A stretch of DNA of 64,000 nucleotides from Acidovorax sp. T1. GTDB lineage: Bacteria; Pseudomonadota; Gammaproteobacteria; Burkholderiales; Burkholderiaceae_C. The stretch is taken from assembly GCF_002176815.1 (NCBI RefSeq), contig NZ_CP021649.1:62001-126000 (forward strand), read 5' to 3'. The notes below the pieces were generated by a model that worked only from the letters and a program-made list of their open reading frames with translations, made no database searches and was not told the origin of the DNA. The stretch's first letter is position 1; each line of letters begins with the position of its first letter. The translations under genes and the position numbers were made by a program. Of this stretch, positions 1 to 7,741 are shown piece after piece.

Positions 1-487
1 CGATGGGGTCGAGCCGCTCGGCTTTTTTGCCGAGCCCGCCGTCGGCATCGACAGTGCATGCGGTCAGGAGCAAGTGCGCGTGAAAATTTCGGTCATCACC
101 ATCGCGGGATGGCGCGTGCAGGGCGCAGTCCACGCCGACACCAAACTCCTGCGCGATTTCCTTGGAAAAGCCGAAGGCCAACGCAGCGCGCTCCTCGGCA
201 TCCAGTTCGTTGGGAAGCGCGAGCACAACTTCGCGCGCGAGCACGGCATCACGCCGGCGGTGGTGCAGCTCCAGGTCATTCCAGAACCTTTCGCGATCGT
301 GCACAAGCCGGCCGCCCGGCAAGTGGATGCGCGCATCGAGCACGCCCTTGCGGCGGCGGTAATCAAAGACCTGGCCGGTGCGTTGATCGGTGATCAATGC
401 GCCGGCGCGATAGGCCGCCGCAGCTGTCGCAGATCGGCCGCTGGCGCGAGCAATGGGCGGGCGAGCGCTCAAATGAAAAATTGCCAC
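1..487 (-). CDS. mobA: MobA/MobL-family relaxase, N-terminal part (runs off left edge)
   Basis: A relaxase of this family nicks one strand of oriT and leads it into the recipient cell. The frame starts at GTG (485-487), seven bases after GGAGG, and stays open to the window edge, about 162 residues. It begins MAIFHLSARPP, like IncQ relaxases (RSF1010 MobA begins MAIYHLTA). Tyr26 in TAAAAYRAG lies where RSF1010 MobA has its nicking Tyr25, and NFHAHLLLTA near the left edge is the histidine metal-binding motif. It is transcribed away from the oriT at 529-565 and diverges from the small gene at 706, the IncQ mobA/oriT/mobC order. It is cut only by the window edge; whether a primase domain follows cannot be seen. 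Confidence 0.9.
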   Translation of the reverse strand, partial: MAIFHLSARPPIARASGRSATAAAAYRAGALITDQRTGQVFDYRRRKGVLDARIHLPGGRLVHDRERFWNDLELHHRRRDAVLAREVVLALPNELDAEERAALAFGFSKEIAQEFGVGVDCALHAPSRDGDDRNFHAHLLLTACTVDADGGLGKKAERLDPI

Positions 488-528
488 TGCAGTTCCTCCG
501 GGGTGTCGGGGCGCAGCCCTGACCGCAC

Positions 529-565
529 GTATTCCTGCAGCGCAGGAATACTCTAAGTGCGCCCT
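529..565. other. oriT: oriT of the IncQ/pSC101 (R1162) type
   Basis: A perfect 10-bp inverted repeat (GTATTCCTGC at 529-538, loop AGC, GCAGGAATAC at 542-551) is followed two bases later by TAAGTGCGCCCT at 554-565. This is the layout of R1162/RSF1010 and pSC101 oriTs: an inverted repeat read by MobA, then a conserved nic core (RSF1010 has TAAATGCGCCCT; pSC101 is recalled as the same core with G at the fourth base). It lies between the relaxase gene and a divergent small gene, as expected. The exact nicked bond is not assigned here. Confidence 0.85.
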
Positions 566-705
566 TCGGGGAGGTCGTTCGCGACCACCATCCAAGAGTC
601 ATTCGCAATATGGGCGAAATGATCGGGGGTAATCAGGATCGCGCAGCCCCACAGCTGGCTTGCCAATAAATACACTGTACTGAGCAAACGTATCCGAGTG
701 GCGCT

Positions 706-1020
706 ATGACACCCAACAACATCCAGTCGATTGACATCAAACTGCAGCAGCTCAAAAACCGCCGCGCCCTGTTGCTCGCGCAGCATGGTGCCACTGAGCG
801 AAAACGCATCACGCGCCAGGCCGTGATCATTGGCAAATGGGTCATGGCCAAGCGGCCAGAGCTCGTGACCGAGATCACCGGCATGCTGGAGCGCGACCAG
901 GATCGCGCCGTGTTCAAAATGCCACCCGCGGCAGCTGCAGGCCAGGTGGCTCCCGGCATTTCCCATGTGGACATCCAACTGCCTTTGGATGACGACGCCG
1001 AGCCCACCACCATCAGCTGA
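706..1020 (+). CDS. small relaxosome-accessory candidate (MobC position)
   Basis: A 104-residue protein that starts at ATG with only a weak ribosome site (GAG about seven bases before). The N-terminal half is helical and basic (SIDIKLQQLKNRRALLLA, then RKRITRQAVIIGKWVMAK), the C-terminus acidic. No sequence family is recognised with certainty. Its place is telling: it diverges from the IncQ-type mobA across oriT, exactly where RSF1010 carries mobC (94 residues), whose product helps open oriT DNA for the relaxase. An accessory role in mobilization is therefore inferred from size, charge and position, not from a motif. Confidence 0.55.
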   Translation: MTPNNIQSIDIKLQQLKNRRALLLAQHGATERKRITRQAVIIGKWVMAKRPELVTEITGMLERDQDRAVFKMPPAAAAGQVAPGISHVDIQLPLDDDAEPTTIS

Positions 1021-1088
1021 CCCGCAGAGGTACCGTGTCCACAGCCTGGACGCAACTGCAAGGGCGCCGGATCCCGGCACCTGGCGCA

Positions 1089-2510
1089 TCAGCTGTGCAC
1101 AAACCCCATCGCTGCGCGTCGGGCCGGCTGGCGTTCATCCATGCGCAGCGCCGGCCAGTCTTCTTCGACGAGATGGCTGCGTCCTGCCATCACGGCACGC
1201 GCGAACGCGATTTCCGCAGCGTGCTTGATGGCCCGCGGGCTCATGTCTCCGATCTGCCCGCTCAACGCTGCGGGCAGATCGGCTGAAAACTGCACTCGCA
1301 TCTTGCGGATCAGCTCCGCCAGGATCTGCCGGGCGACGTTCATCAGTTGCCCTGCGGACGGCGGCGAGATTTCGAAAACCAACATGCGCGAGCGCAGCGC
1401 CGCCGGGATCTCATCGGCATTGTTGGCCGTCGCGATGAGCCTGAGGTGACTGGCATCGAAGATCAAATCGGGCAGCGATTGATCAACGAAAAACTTCGAC
1501 GTGTGCTCCTCCAGGAGCGAATAAAGCGGCCCGAGCCCGCTGTATCCGGTCGTGTGGGCCTTATCGATTTCGTCCAGCACGATCAGGCCATTCGCGACCG
1601 GATCATGACCGGCACGCCCCCAGGCGATGAACTCGAAAACCTGACCCGGCGAGGAGTTCGACCAGAAGGTACTCGATCCAGAAATCGAGCTGCCATTTGT
1701 CTCAGCCGCCATCGAAACGAACAACGGCGGCGGCGTTCCCAGCAAGGCCGCCAATGCATTGGCGAAGGTGGTTTTGCCAATCCCGGGTCCACCCACCAGA
1801 AGGATGGGCGCCAGCCGGTGCGGCAATCCCTGCGCGCACAGTGTGATGTGCGGGCGGATGGCCGTCTCGATCACCTGCACGAAGCTGGGGAAGCTCTCCA
1901 CCAGTGCGTCCAGGCGCTGCAGCCAATCAGCGGGCGGTGGCGCCATCGGCCGGCTGATGCCGCTGAGCGCCAGGCGCTCCAGTGTCTGCGCAATTCGTCG
2001 GCCGGCTTCGCCATCGCGGCCTTTGATGCGCTGCTCGAGCTGTTCTGCGTTCTCTGCGAACTTGAAGACGTCGATCGGCTCAAGAGCGCGCGGGCCGGTG
2101 ACCAGCCCCAGCAGGTCGAGACCGCCGTCCACGTCAGGCAGGTCGAAGTCCGGGACCTCACTCCTGGCCGGCTGAGTGTGGTCGCGCAGTTCGGCTGCCA
2201 GGCGGCGGTTGTGCAGTTCCTGCAGGGACTCGGCCAAACTGCTGAGGGTTGCATGCTCGAGATCGCCGCGTCGCGGAGAGAAGTCGAACATCACATGCAA
2301 GACACCGTCCACGCTCACGCAGCTGACGGCTGCCCGACGGGGCTGCCTGCGCCCCAGGATAAGGGCAAACGTGCGCAGGAAGATTTCGCTCAGGCGACGG
2401 CCATCGCGCGACAACCCAGGATCGAGCCGAACGCTCATCCAGTCGGGGCATTGAAACAGCGGCAGCAACTCGGCCACGCCGACAGTGGTTTCAAACAGAT
2501 TTTCAGTCAT
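1089..2510 (-). CDS. AAA+ ATPase, Lon-like core without visible protease domain
   Basis: A 473-residue protein. The first ~200 residues are unrecognised. The AAA+ module follows: Walker A GGPGIGKTT (about 240-248), Walker B LIVLDEIDKA (about 309-318), sensor-1 IATANN (about 359-364), and an arginine-finger candidate in ALRSRMLVFE. The order and spacing resemble the ATPase module of Lon/ClpX-type machines, but the chain ends soon after the lid, with no Lon peptidase. It probably remodels a protein or a DNA-protein complex; the substrate is unknown. The upstream sequence carries one GCGTTATG (reverse complement of 2513-2520), the same hexamer as in the array before the KfrA-like gene, so shared control is possible. 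Confidence 0.75.
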   Translation of the reverse strand: MTENLFETTVGVAELLPLFQCPDWMSVRLDPGLSRDGRRLSEIFLRTFALILGRRQPRRAAVSCVSVDGVLHVMFDFSPRRGDLEHATLSSLAESLQELHNRRLAAELRDHTQPARSEVPDFDLPDVDGGLDLLGLVTGPRALEPIDVFKFAENAEQLEQRIKGRDGEAGRRIAQTLERLALSGISRPMAPPPADWLQRLDALVESFPSFVQVIETAIRPHITLCAQGLPHRLAPILLVGGPGIGKTTFANALAALLGTPPPLFVSMAAETNGSSISGSSTFWSNSSPGQVFEFIAWGRAGHDPVANGLIVLDEIDKAHTTGYSGLGPLYSLLEEHTSKFFVDQSLPDLIFDASHLRLIATANNADEIPAALRSRMLVFEISPPSAGQLMNVARQILAELIRKMRVQFSADLPAALSGQIGDMSPRAIKHAAEIAFARAVMAGRSHLVEEDWPALRMDERQPARRAAMGFVHS

Positions 2511-2832
2511 ACATAACGCTCAGTTGGGGCGAACGAAGTCCGCGATGACGCCGACATCCAGTACGGCGCGCCAACTGAGGAATGGGTGACCTATCGTCTC
2601 GCTATGCCCACGAAATCTGGCCGGCCACGCTCACGCACCACCTGCTGAGGCGATGAGGTTCGTGCGTCGAAGAACTGGGGCATGTGGTGTGCAAGGCAGA
2701 AAACGCGGGATGCCGCTGAATCGGGTGCGAGCCATAACGGCAAACACTGTCACTGTAGCGGCACACCTATCGTCCGTACAAGAAAAAACTGGCCGGCTGG
2801 CCGGCCGGTGAAGGCGGCAATGCGACCTCTGG
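2511..2832. other. intergenic, no gene supported
   Basis: This stretch lies between the divergently read start of the AAA+ gene and the end of the XRE gene upstream of it on the same strand. It holds a rho-independent terminator (2783-2806) and the likely promoter region of the AAA+ gene. Short open frames here have neither family resemblance nor a convincing ribosome site. Confidence 0.5.
2783..2806 (-). terminator. rho-independent terminator after the XRE gene
   Basis: Read on the minus strand: GGCCGG, loop CCAG, CCGGCC, then AG and six T. The 6-bp all-GC stem with a tetraloop and T-run lies 27 bases past the stop of the XRE regulator and would end its transcript before the AAA+ gene. Confidence 0.75.
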
Positions 2833-3159
2833 TCACCTGGCCGGCTCGTCACCCTCGGTGCCTTGGAGGAGCTCCTTGTAGGCTCGTTCGAACTCTCGAG
2901 ACAGCACGGGCAGGCTGCATCCCAGAGCAGCGGCAATCTTGACCGCGCCGACAAAATTGGGAACCGTCCGGCCGTTCTCGATAGACGACATGTTCGAACG
3001 ACCGATGGCAGCCGCCAGTCCAACGGATTCTTGCGACAAACCCTTGGCTGTCCGCAGCAACACAACCGCCTGGCCAAAGGCCTTTGCAATCGTCGGGTCG
3101 GTCGATTTGGAGCCAACGGGCCGGCCCCTGGGGATGACTTTTTTGCTTGCTGTTGCCAT
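2833..3159 (-). CDS. XRE-family helix-turn-helix regulator
   Basis: A 108-residue protein with one Cro/CI-type DNA-binding domain at about residues 27-82. The pattern is clear: FGQAVVLLRTAKGLSQESVG, then LAAAIGRSNMSSIENGRTVP, where SNMSSIENG is the recognition helix and its flank. A basic N-terminal tail (SKKVIPRGRPVGSKS) precedes it, and no effector domain follows. It is transcribed alone and ends at a strong terminator. Such single-domain regulators usually repress their own promoter or neighbouring plasmid or phage genes; here the target is unknown. The divergent neighbour at 3298 encodes a putative exported protein and could be controlled from the shared 140-bp gap. Confidence 0.85.
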   Translation of the reverse strand: MATASKKVIPRGRPVGSKSTDPTIAKAFGQAVVLLRTAKGLSQESVGLAAAIGRSNMSSIENGRTVPNFVGAVKIAAALGCSLPVLSREFERAYKELLQGTEGDEPAR

Positions 3160-3297
3160 GCCATAAGGGTTGCTTTACGTATGTATAAAAACCACACTTA
3201 ATTAAATACATCGGTGATAGAGTCGGTGCAAATACTGGCCGGCCGGAGATTCAGTCACCGGGACCGCTGCGGAAACATCCCTCACCACCGATCACTG

Positions 3298-3570
3298 ATG
3301 ACCCCATCCTTCCGGACTGACCTGAAAACCTCTGTGGCCCTTCTCTCGATGGGCTTGCTGATGAATGGCGCCGCACTGGCGCAGACCGCTCAGATGCCGC
3401 ACAAGACGTCCGCACACGTCGCAACACCTCATCCCGTCGCGGCCGCCGTGTCGGCAGGCGCGTCCCAGCGCGACCTCGAGGCCCGAGCAGCGGCAGCCGC
3501 ACAGAAGGACACGGACCCGCACCTCAACGGATCGGTCCGGGACGTTCCGCAGGTCAGTTCAACGAAATAG
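3298..3570 (+). CDS. small exported protein, unknown
   Basis: About 90 residues from ATG 3298. The N-terminus looks like a Sec signal peptide: basic TDLKTS, hydrophobic VALLSMGLLMNGAALA, cleavage likely after ALA. The rest is low-complexity, rich in Ala, His, Thr and Gln, with no known domain. A longer frame from 3214 exists but would put a charged stretch before the signal peptide, so ATG 3298 is preferred. The ribosome site is weak. It is followed 47 bases later by a membrane-protein gene in the same direction, so the two may form an envelope operon. Function unknown. Confidence 0.5.
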   Translation: MTPSFRTDLKTSVALLSMGLLMNGAALAQTAQMPHKTSAHVATPHPVAAAVSAGASQRDLEARAAAAAQKDTDPHLNGSVRDVPQVSSTK

Positions 3571-3617
3571 TTCGTCACCCCGCTCACCACTTGTTCAACC
3601 ACTGTGGGAGCACGTCC

Positions 3618-4736
3618 GTGATCGCATCGATTCTTCTCATCGCCTACGCCACCGCGTCCGTCGCGCTGGCCTTCTGGATCCGCCGCGCGGTCAAACTGCG
3701 GCTGGACTGGTCCGACCCGCGCATGCGGTCGCCCGTCTTTTCGGGGCATGTGCGCAGCACCGGTGGCGAAGGTGCCCTTGGGGCCGCTGACGCGGCCAGC
3801 ACAGCGGTGCTGAGTTCAGCCTCTCCGAACGCGGTCATGCTGTTCGTGATCGTCGTCGCCGGCCTCATCGGCGGCGTCGTCGGCGCTGGTGTGTTGCCCG
3901 CCCTGATGGGCGGCATCGGGCAGCCCGGGTGGGCAGGCATGGTGGCGCTGGTCGTCGCGATGCTCGCATGGGCCTGGATCGGCGGCTGCCTTGCGCTGCC
4001 CGTGCTGGCCCTGGTCTTCAGCCTGGCGCCCATCCTGGCCGGCTTGGCGGTGATCGGGTTCATCGGCATGATGCTCGGGCAGACATTCGGCTCCGGTCAC
4101 CCCGGCCTGTTCTCGTCAACCGGAACATGGCAAGCAGGCTTCGGCGCGCGGATGGACTACAACCTCTGCGCGGCGGGAACCGCGATGATCGCGCTGGGCA
4201 ATCCGCTGGAAATCGCGCGGCGGTGCAAACAGAAAGTCGTCGGCCCTCATCCTGTTGAAGGCCGATTCGCTGGCGTCTACAGCTGCCGGCCGGGCCAGAG
4301 CGTGGCGGCCATCGTGGATGTTCGCCCCTTCGGCCCCTACAGGGACGGCCTGAAGGACGCCGAGTTCAGCTTCGGCGATCGGCCGGAGGCAGCGTTTCCG
4401 AACGGGGCGTTCGCGGGCTTTGTCCGCCCCAGCGGCACCACAGGCGAGTTCCGATCTGACGAACTCAAATGGACGCAGAAGCCCACAGCCGGCTGGGGCA
4501 AACCGGATCAACTGTCTATCGGCGCGCTGCCCTCTGGCGGCATCAGCGTGCGGCTGATGAACACGTCCTGCGCCGTGCTACAGGCCAAGCGCTGCGAGCC
4601 CGCCGAGCCGGGCCGCGTGCCCACCTGCGAACGAGAGTTTGCGCAGTTGGGCATCAAACTCTACAAGCCAGGCACGTTCAAGGAACTGAGCCAGATGATC
4701 GCCGACCAAGAAGCCCGGCAGAAGGCCGGCCGCTGA
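3618..4736 (+). CDS. polytopic membrane protein with soluble C-terminal domain, unknown
   Basis: A 372-residue protein from GTG 3618, chosen because GGGAG (3606-3610) stands seven bases before it; a TTG at 3591 in the same frame has no such site. A membrane segment lies at the start (VIASILLIAYATASVALAFWI), followed by a cluster of Gly/Ala-rich segments (about residues 70-150) and then a soluble tail of about 200 residues with several Cys (YSCRPGQ, NTSCAVLQAKRCEPAE). The composition resembles small membrane proteins near plasmid transfer genes, but no family is recognised. The upstream neighbour is a small exported protein in the same direction. Confidence 0.6.
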   Translation: MIASILLIAYATASVALAFWIRRAVKLRLDWSDPRMRSPVFSGHVRSTGGEGALGAADAASTAVLSSASPNAVMLFVIVVAGLIGGVVGAGVLPALMGGIGQPGWAGMVALVVAMLAWAWIGGCLALPVLALVFSLAPILAGLAVIGFIGMMLGQTFGSGHPGLFSSTGTWQAGFGARMDYNLCAAGTAMIALGNPLEIARRCKQKVVGPHPVEGRFAGVYSCRPGQSVAAIVDVRPFGPYRDGLKDAEFSFGDRPEAAFPNGAFAGFVRPSGTTGEFRSDELKWTQKPTAGWGKPDQLSIGALPSGGISVRLMNTSCAVLQAKRCEPAEPGRVPTCEREFAQLGIKLYKPGTFKELSQMIADQEARQKAGR

Positions 4737-4850
4737 AACGCTCGGCTCGCGGTCAAAAGCCAACCTCTTACCGGCGCCACACCGCGATGGTGGCAACGGC
4801 ATCCGGGCCAAGTCGGTGACACACTGACCAGCGCGGATCGCCGCCGGATA

Positions 4851-5819
4851 TCAGACGGTGCCGCGCAGTTCGCGCGGTGTGGGGGCAACCTCCTCGCCGT
4901 CACGGTCACTGGCGTGCTTATCGTCTTTGGCAACGGCCTTGCGCGCGGCCTCCCGCAGCTGCACGATCTCGGACAGCTGGACCAAGCAACGCGCTTCCAA
5001 GGCTGACCCCGCGGTGGACAGCCTCAAGATCTCCTGCTGCAGCGCGCGCTCCGTGGCCAGCGCCTTTTCCTGCTGTTCCTGCAGACGCAGCAGTTGAGCT
5101 TCGAGCTTGGTCTCACGCAAAGCGGTTTGGCACGCCCGGTCTAACTGGGCCTCGGCTCGCTCGTCTGCCACGGCGGCGGCCGTCCTGGCCTCGGCCACTT
5201 GGTCGGCACTGCTCTTCGCCGTTTGCCGGGCTGTCTCCAGCTCTTCCTTCAGACCCGGCACCTGCGCCAGGTCAATCGACTTCCGCACCAGCTCCTGACG
5301 AAGCTCTTCCGCCTGAGCTCGTTCAGACGCGGCACGTTTATTGGCCTCATCGATCGCCGCAGCGTGCTCCGCTTTCAGCTTTTCCAGTGCCCCGGCCCGC
5401 TCCAACAGCTGTCCCTGTTGCTGCTGCACCTGGGTCTGCGCCGTGCTCAGCTCACTCTCTCGTTCGGCCAGTCGACATGCCATCGCCTCGATTTCGGCGG
5501 CCAGTTGAACCACTGTTTCTTCCGCATCTGCAGCGCGCATGTTGGCATCGTTCGACGCCTGATTCGAGATCGCCACGTACTGGGCACGGAACCGCTGGAT
5601 GATGACGGGGTCGAGGGGGATATCGTCAGCAGCGCTCGCCGCGCAAAGCTCCCTCCAATACTGCACCCCCCGCAACACGGTGGTGTAGGAGCCGCCGCCC
5701 ATCCGCTCACGAACGGAACGGGTGGTGGGCTTCAGCCCCTCCTTCACCATGGCATCGCAGACGGCAGCAACGGCCGCGTCGGCAGCAACGACCGCGTCGG
5801 TCAGGTCGAGTTTCATCAT
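4851..5819 (-). CDS. kfrA: KfrA-type DNA-binding protein with long coiled coil
   Basis: A 322-residue plasmid protein. KfrA proteins bind DNA through a small N-terminal alpha-helical domain and carry a long coiled-coil tail; on IncP plasmids KfrA represses itself and supports stable inheritance. Here residues 1-60 match that domain (VKEGLKPTTRSVRERMGGGSYTTVLRGVQYW; the GGGSYTT turn also occurs in the second KfrA-like protein at 31711). From about residue 85 to 300 the chain is an almost unbroken coiled coil rich in Ala, Glu, Gln and Arg (EKLKAEHAAAIDEANKRAAS). The gene begins just past an array of GCGTTA repeats (5857-5911), the likely autoregulatory operator. Family assignment is firm; exact role is inferred. 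Confidence 0.85.
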   Translation of the reverse strand: MMKLDLTDAVVAADAAVAAVCDAMVKEGLKPTTRSVRERMGGGSYTTVLRGVQYWRELCAASAADDIPLDPVIIQRFRAQYVAISNQASNDANMRAADAEETVVQLAAEIEAMACRLAERESELSTAQTQVQQQQGQLLERAGALEKLKAEHAAAIDEANKRAASERAQAEELRQELVRKSIDLAQVPGLKEELETARQTAKSSADQVAEARTAAAVADERAEAQLDRACQTALRETKLEAQLLRLQEQQEKALATERALQQEILRLSTAGSALEARCLVQLSEIVQLREAARKAVAKDDKHASDRDGEEVAPTPRELRGTV

Positions 5820-5856
5820 GATTTCATTCCTTCATTTCTTCGGTTGGTAACAGGTA

Positions 5857-5911
5857 GCGTTACGGTGCGTTATCGCGTGTAGCGTTATGCAGCGTTATCA
5901 AGTGGGCGTTA
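5857..5911 (-). promoter_or_regulatory. five direct GCGTTA repeats, likely KfrA operator
   Basis: The hexamer GCGTTA starts at 5857, 5867, 5882, 5892 and 5906, i.e. at intervals of 10, 15, 10 and 14 bases, two pairs plus one. The ten-base steps would put sites on the same face of the helix. The array fills the gap between the DUF1376-linked gene and the KfrA-type gene (start 5819). KfrA proteins repress their own promoters, so this is the likely binding site. Confidence 0.6.
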
Positions 5912-5927
5912 CGGGCAGCGCCGTTGG

Positions 5928-6647
5928 CTACGGCTCGGTGCCCCACCATGTCGGGGTGATGTGCACAGGTGGCCCGGGCGGTGCGGCCATGTGCTCGGGG
6001 CCCAGATGCGACGGCCAGGCTTGCAGTTGTTGCCCGGGCAATAGCTCGACTTGGGGATGCAGGATGTCGATGCCGGAGAAGCAGGCTGCACCCCCCTTTG
6101 CACCGTGCCGATAGACCTCCAGCGCGCGTTCCCGGCGTCCGATCAGGACCGCGTTGACTCCATTGAAACCACCCAACCCAGCCGGGTAGCCGATCGAGGG
6201 GCGATGGTCCTCAAAGGCCTTCATGAAATCGCGCCGAGCGAATGAGACGCTGCCTGGATCCCGGACCAGCCGGATCACTGAGTGCCATCCCCCGATCACC
6301 TCGATGGAAAAGTGGATGGCGGCGTGCTCGAAGACAACGAAGAAGTTGCGGTCTGCACACGCCAGGGCTGCCTCCCTGACCATCAGCCAGGCACCCGAGA
6401 TGCCGCCGAACCGAGAGCGGTCCAGCTCCTGGCGAATGGCGGCCATGCTGGGCGCGAAGGGCGAAGTCAAGGCATGGTTGTCGAAGGCCCCACGGAGTTC
6501 GAAGGGCTGACAGACAGCGAACGCCTCGTACCACTTCGCCATTTCCAAGGCGCCGACCTCCTTCCCGGTGCGCTCCGCGACCTCACACAGACATTCGGTC
6601 ACCACACGCACGACCGATGGCGACGGTTTGACGGTCATGCGGTTCAT
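5928..6647 (-). CDS. plasmid/phage accessory protein, DUF6475-like
   Basis: A 239-residue protein that starts inside the end of the DUF1376-type gene (ATGA overlap at 6644-6647), so the two are translationally coupled. The opening (VVTECLCEVAERTGKEVGALEMAKWYEAFAVCQPFELRGAFDNHA...PSMAAIRQEL) fits the helical domain seen in small proteins that accompany replication genes of phages and plasmids. A central region (GISGAWLMVREAALACADRN, then VFEHAAIHFSIEVIGGW) is followed by a Pro/His-rich tail. The family label is tentative and from memory of its pattern. A helper role to the upstream gene is inferred from coupling. Confidence 0.5.
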   Translation of the reverse strand: MNRMTVKPSPSVVRVVTECLCEVAERTGKEVGALEMAKWYEAFAVCQPFELRGAFDNHALTSPFAPSMAAIRQELDRSRFGGISGAWLMVREAALACADRNFFVVFEHAAIHFSIEVIGGWHSVIRLVRDPGSVSFARRDFMKAFEDHRPSIGYPAGLGGFNGVNAVLIGRRERALEVYRHGAKGGAACFSGIDILHPQVELLPGQQLQAWPSHLGPEHMAAPPGPPVHITPTWWGTEP

Positions 6648-7741
6648 GCTGCGCTCCCTTCGATCGTCTGCACCGATGGCGCTTCAGCATCGATCACGTC
6701 GGCCTCGTACCGTGCTGCCACGGCTGCGGCGTTTTCTGCTGTGCGCTGGGCCGCAGGCTTGAGCATGCTGATCCGCGGGCCGTTGTCTGAACGGGCCTCG
6801 CTGGCCAGGCCCAGGATGCGATCGGTGGTCTTGCAGATGACCTCGAGCGTGTCGAGCCTGCGGGTGCTTTTGGCCGTGCGCCCTTGGTAAAAGGGGTCCT
6901 GCGCAGCATGGCTGATGGCGCGACAGATCAACGCTGCGCTGACACCTTCGTCCAACCGGGCCTGGATGACGCTTCTGCGGGCCTTCAACAAGTGCTCATC
7001 GGGACGCGCCGTTGCCTGCTTCCAGTGCTCAAAGATCACCAGAACAGGATCGACCTCGCCCACCGGTTGGCCGTCCTCCTTTGTGCCTGTGTCCTGGTCG
7101 ACATGAGACGAAAAAGTACCTGTTGAGGAGGGGAGCCGGGAGCCGTCTGACGATGTGCTTCTGTCCCTCTCCCTCTCATGTGTCTTTTCATCTACCTTAT
7201 GTTCTGACTCTTCGGTCATCTCATATGGCTGAGCCGCGGCTGGGCCGTGGCCCGCGCCCGAAGGCAAACCCACTGCAGCAGCGGCCTGCCTGCGGGCAAC
7301 GCCCACCAGCGCGCGCTCGCGTTGCTTTTCTGAGCTGCGGTCGGTCTTCTTCTTGCTGTCCCATGCCTGCAAGGCCCACCCGCCGAACTCAGGGTGATGC
7401 CAGCGGCCATCGCTGGCCAGGTACCAGTCGCACAGGACTTCGGGACGAATGACCATCCAGCCGGCGACATCCCGTCCGAAGCCCGCCATCGCCGCCAGTT
7501 GCGTGTCGTTGTCCGGCAGCGTCATGGCGGGCTGCTGTCGCCAGGCCTGGGCCATCAGCAGCACCAGGGCCCGGAATGGCTCCGGGTTGGCAGCCAGCGC
7601 GAGCAGGTGCCCGGTGAAGTAGTCCATGCGGACAGGCGCCCAGGGGTACGTGGCCAAGTTGACTTGCGCAGGAACCAGCGGCTCATCTTGCTCCGCGGCC
7701 GGCCCGCTGGCCGCGCTTGTTTCTGATTTACTCAGTCTCAT
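6644..7741 (-). CDS. DUF1376-type replication-associated protein
   Basis: A 365-residue protein. Residues about 28-125 (YPWAPVRMDYFTGHLLA ... WLYLASDGRWHHPEF-like end, here WYLASDGRWHHPEFGGWAL) match DUF1376, an N-terminal domain common in phage and plasmid replication-initiation-like proteins. A charged low-complexity middle (about 145-215) and a helical C-terminal domain (DPVLVIFEHWKQATARPDEHLLKARR) follow, reminiscent of replication proteins that end in a helicase-loader-binding segment. It starts a leftward operon with the next gene (4-base overlap) and probably the KfrA-type gene. It could be the initiator or a helper of a second replicon in this plasmid; that is inference. Confidence 0.6.
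   Translation of the reverse strand: MRLSKSETSAASGPAAEQDEPLVPAQVNLATYPWAPVRMDYFTGHLLALAANPEPFRALVLLMAQAWRQQPAMTLPDNDTQLAAMAGFGRDVAGWMVIRPEVLCDWYLASDGRWHHPEFGGWALQAWDSKKKTDRSSEKQRERALVGVARRQAAAAVGLPSGAGHGPAAAQPYEMTEESEHKVDEKTHERERDRSTSSDGSRLPSSTGTFSSHVDQDTGTKEDGQPVGEVDPVLVIFEHWKQATARPDEHLLKARRSVIQARLDEGVSAALICRAISHAAQDPFYQGRTAKSTRRLDTLEVICKTTDRILGLASEARSDNGPRISMLKPAAQRTAENAAAVAARYEADVIDAEAPSVQTIEGSAA

Noticed and set aside
1347..2516. 389-codon plus-strand frame opposite the AAA+ gene
   Set aside because: Antisense to a gene with Walker A, Walker B and sensor motifs; only a shadow of its codon use.
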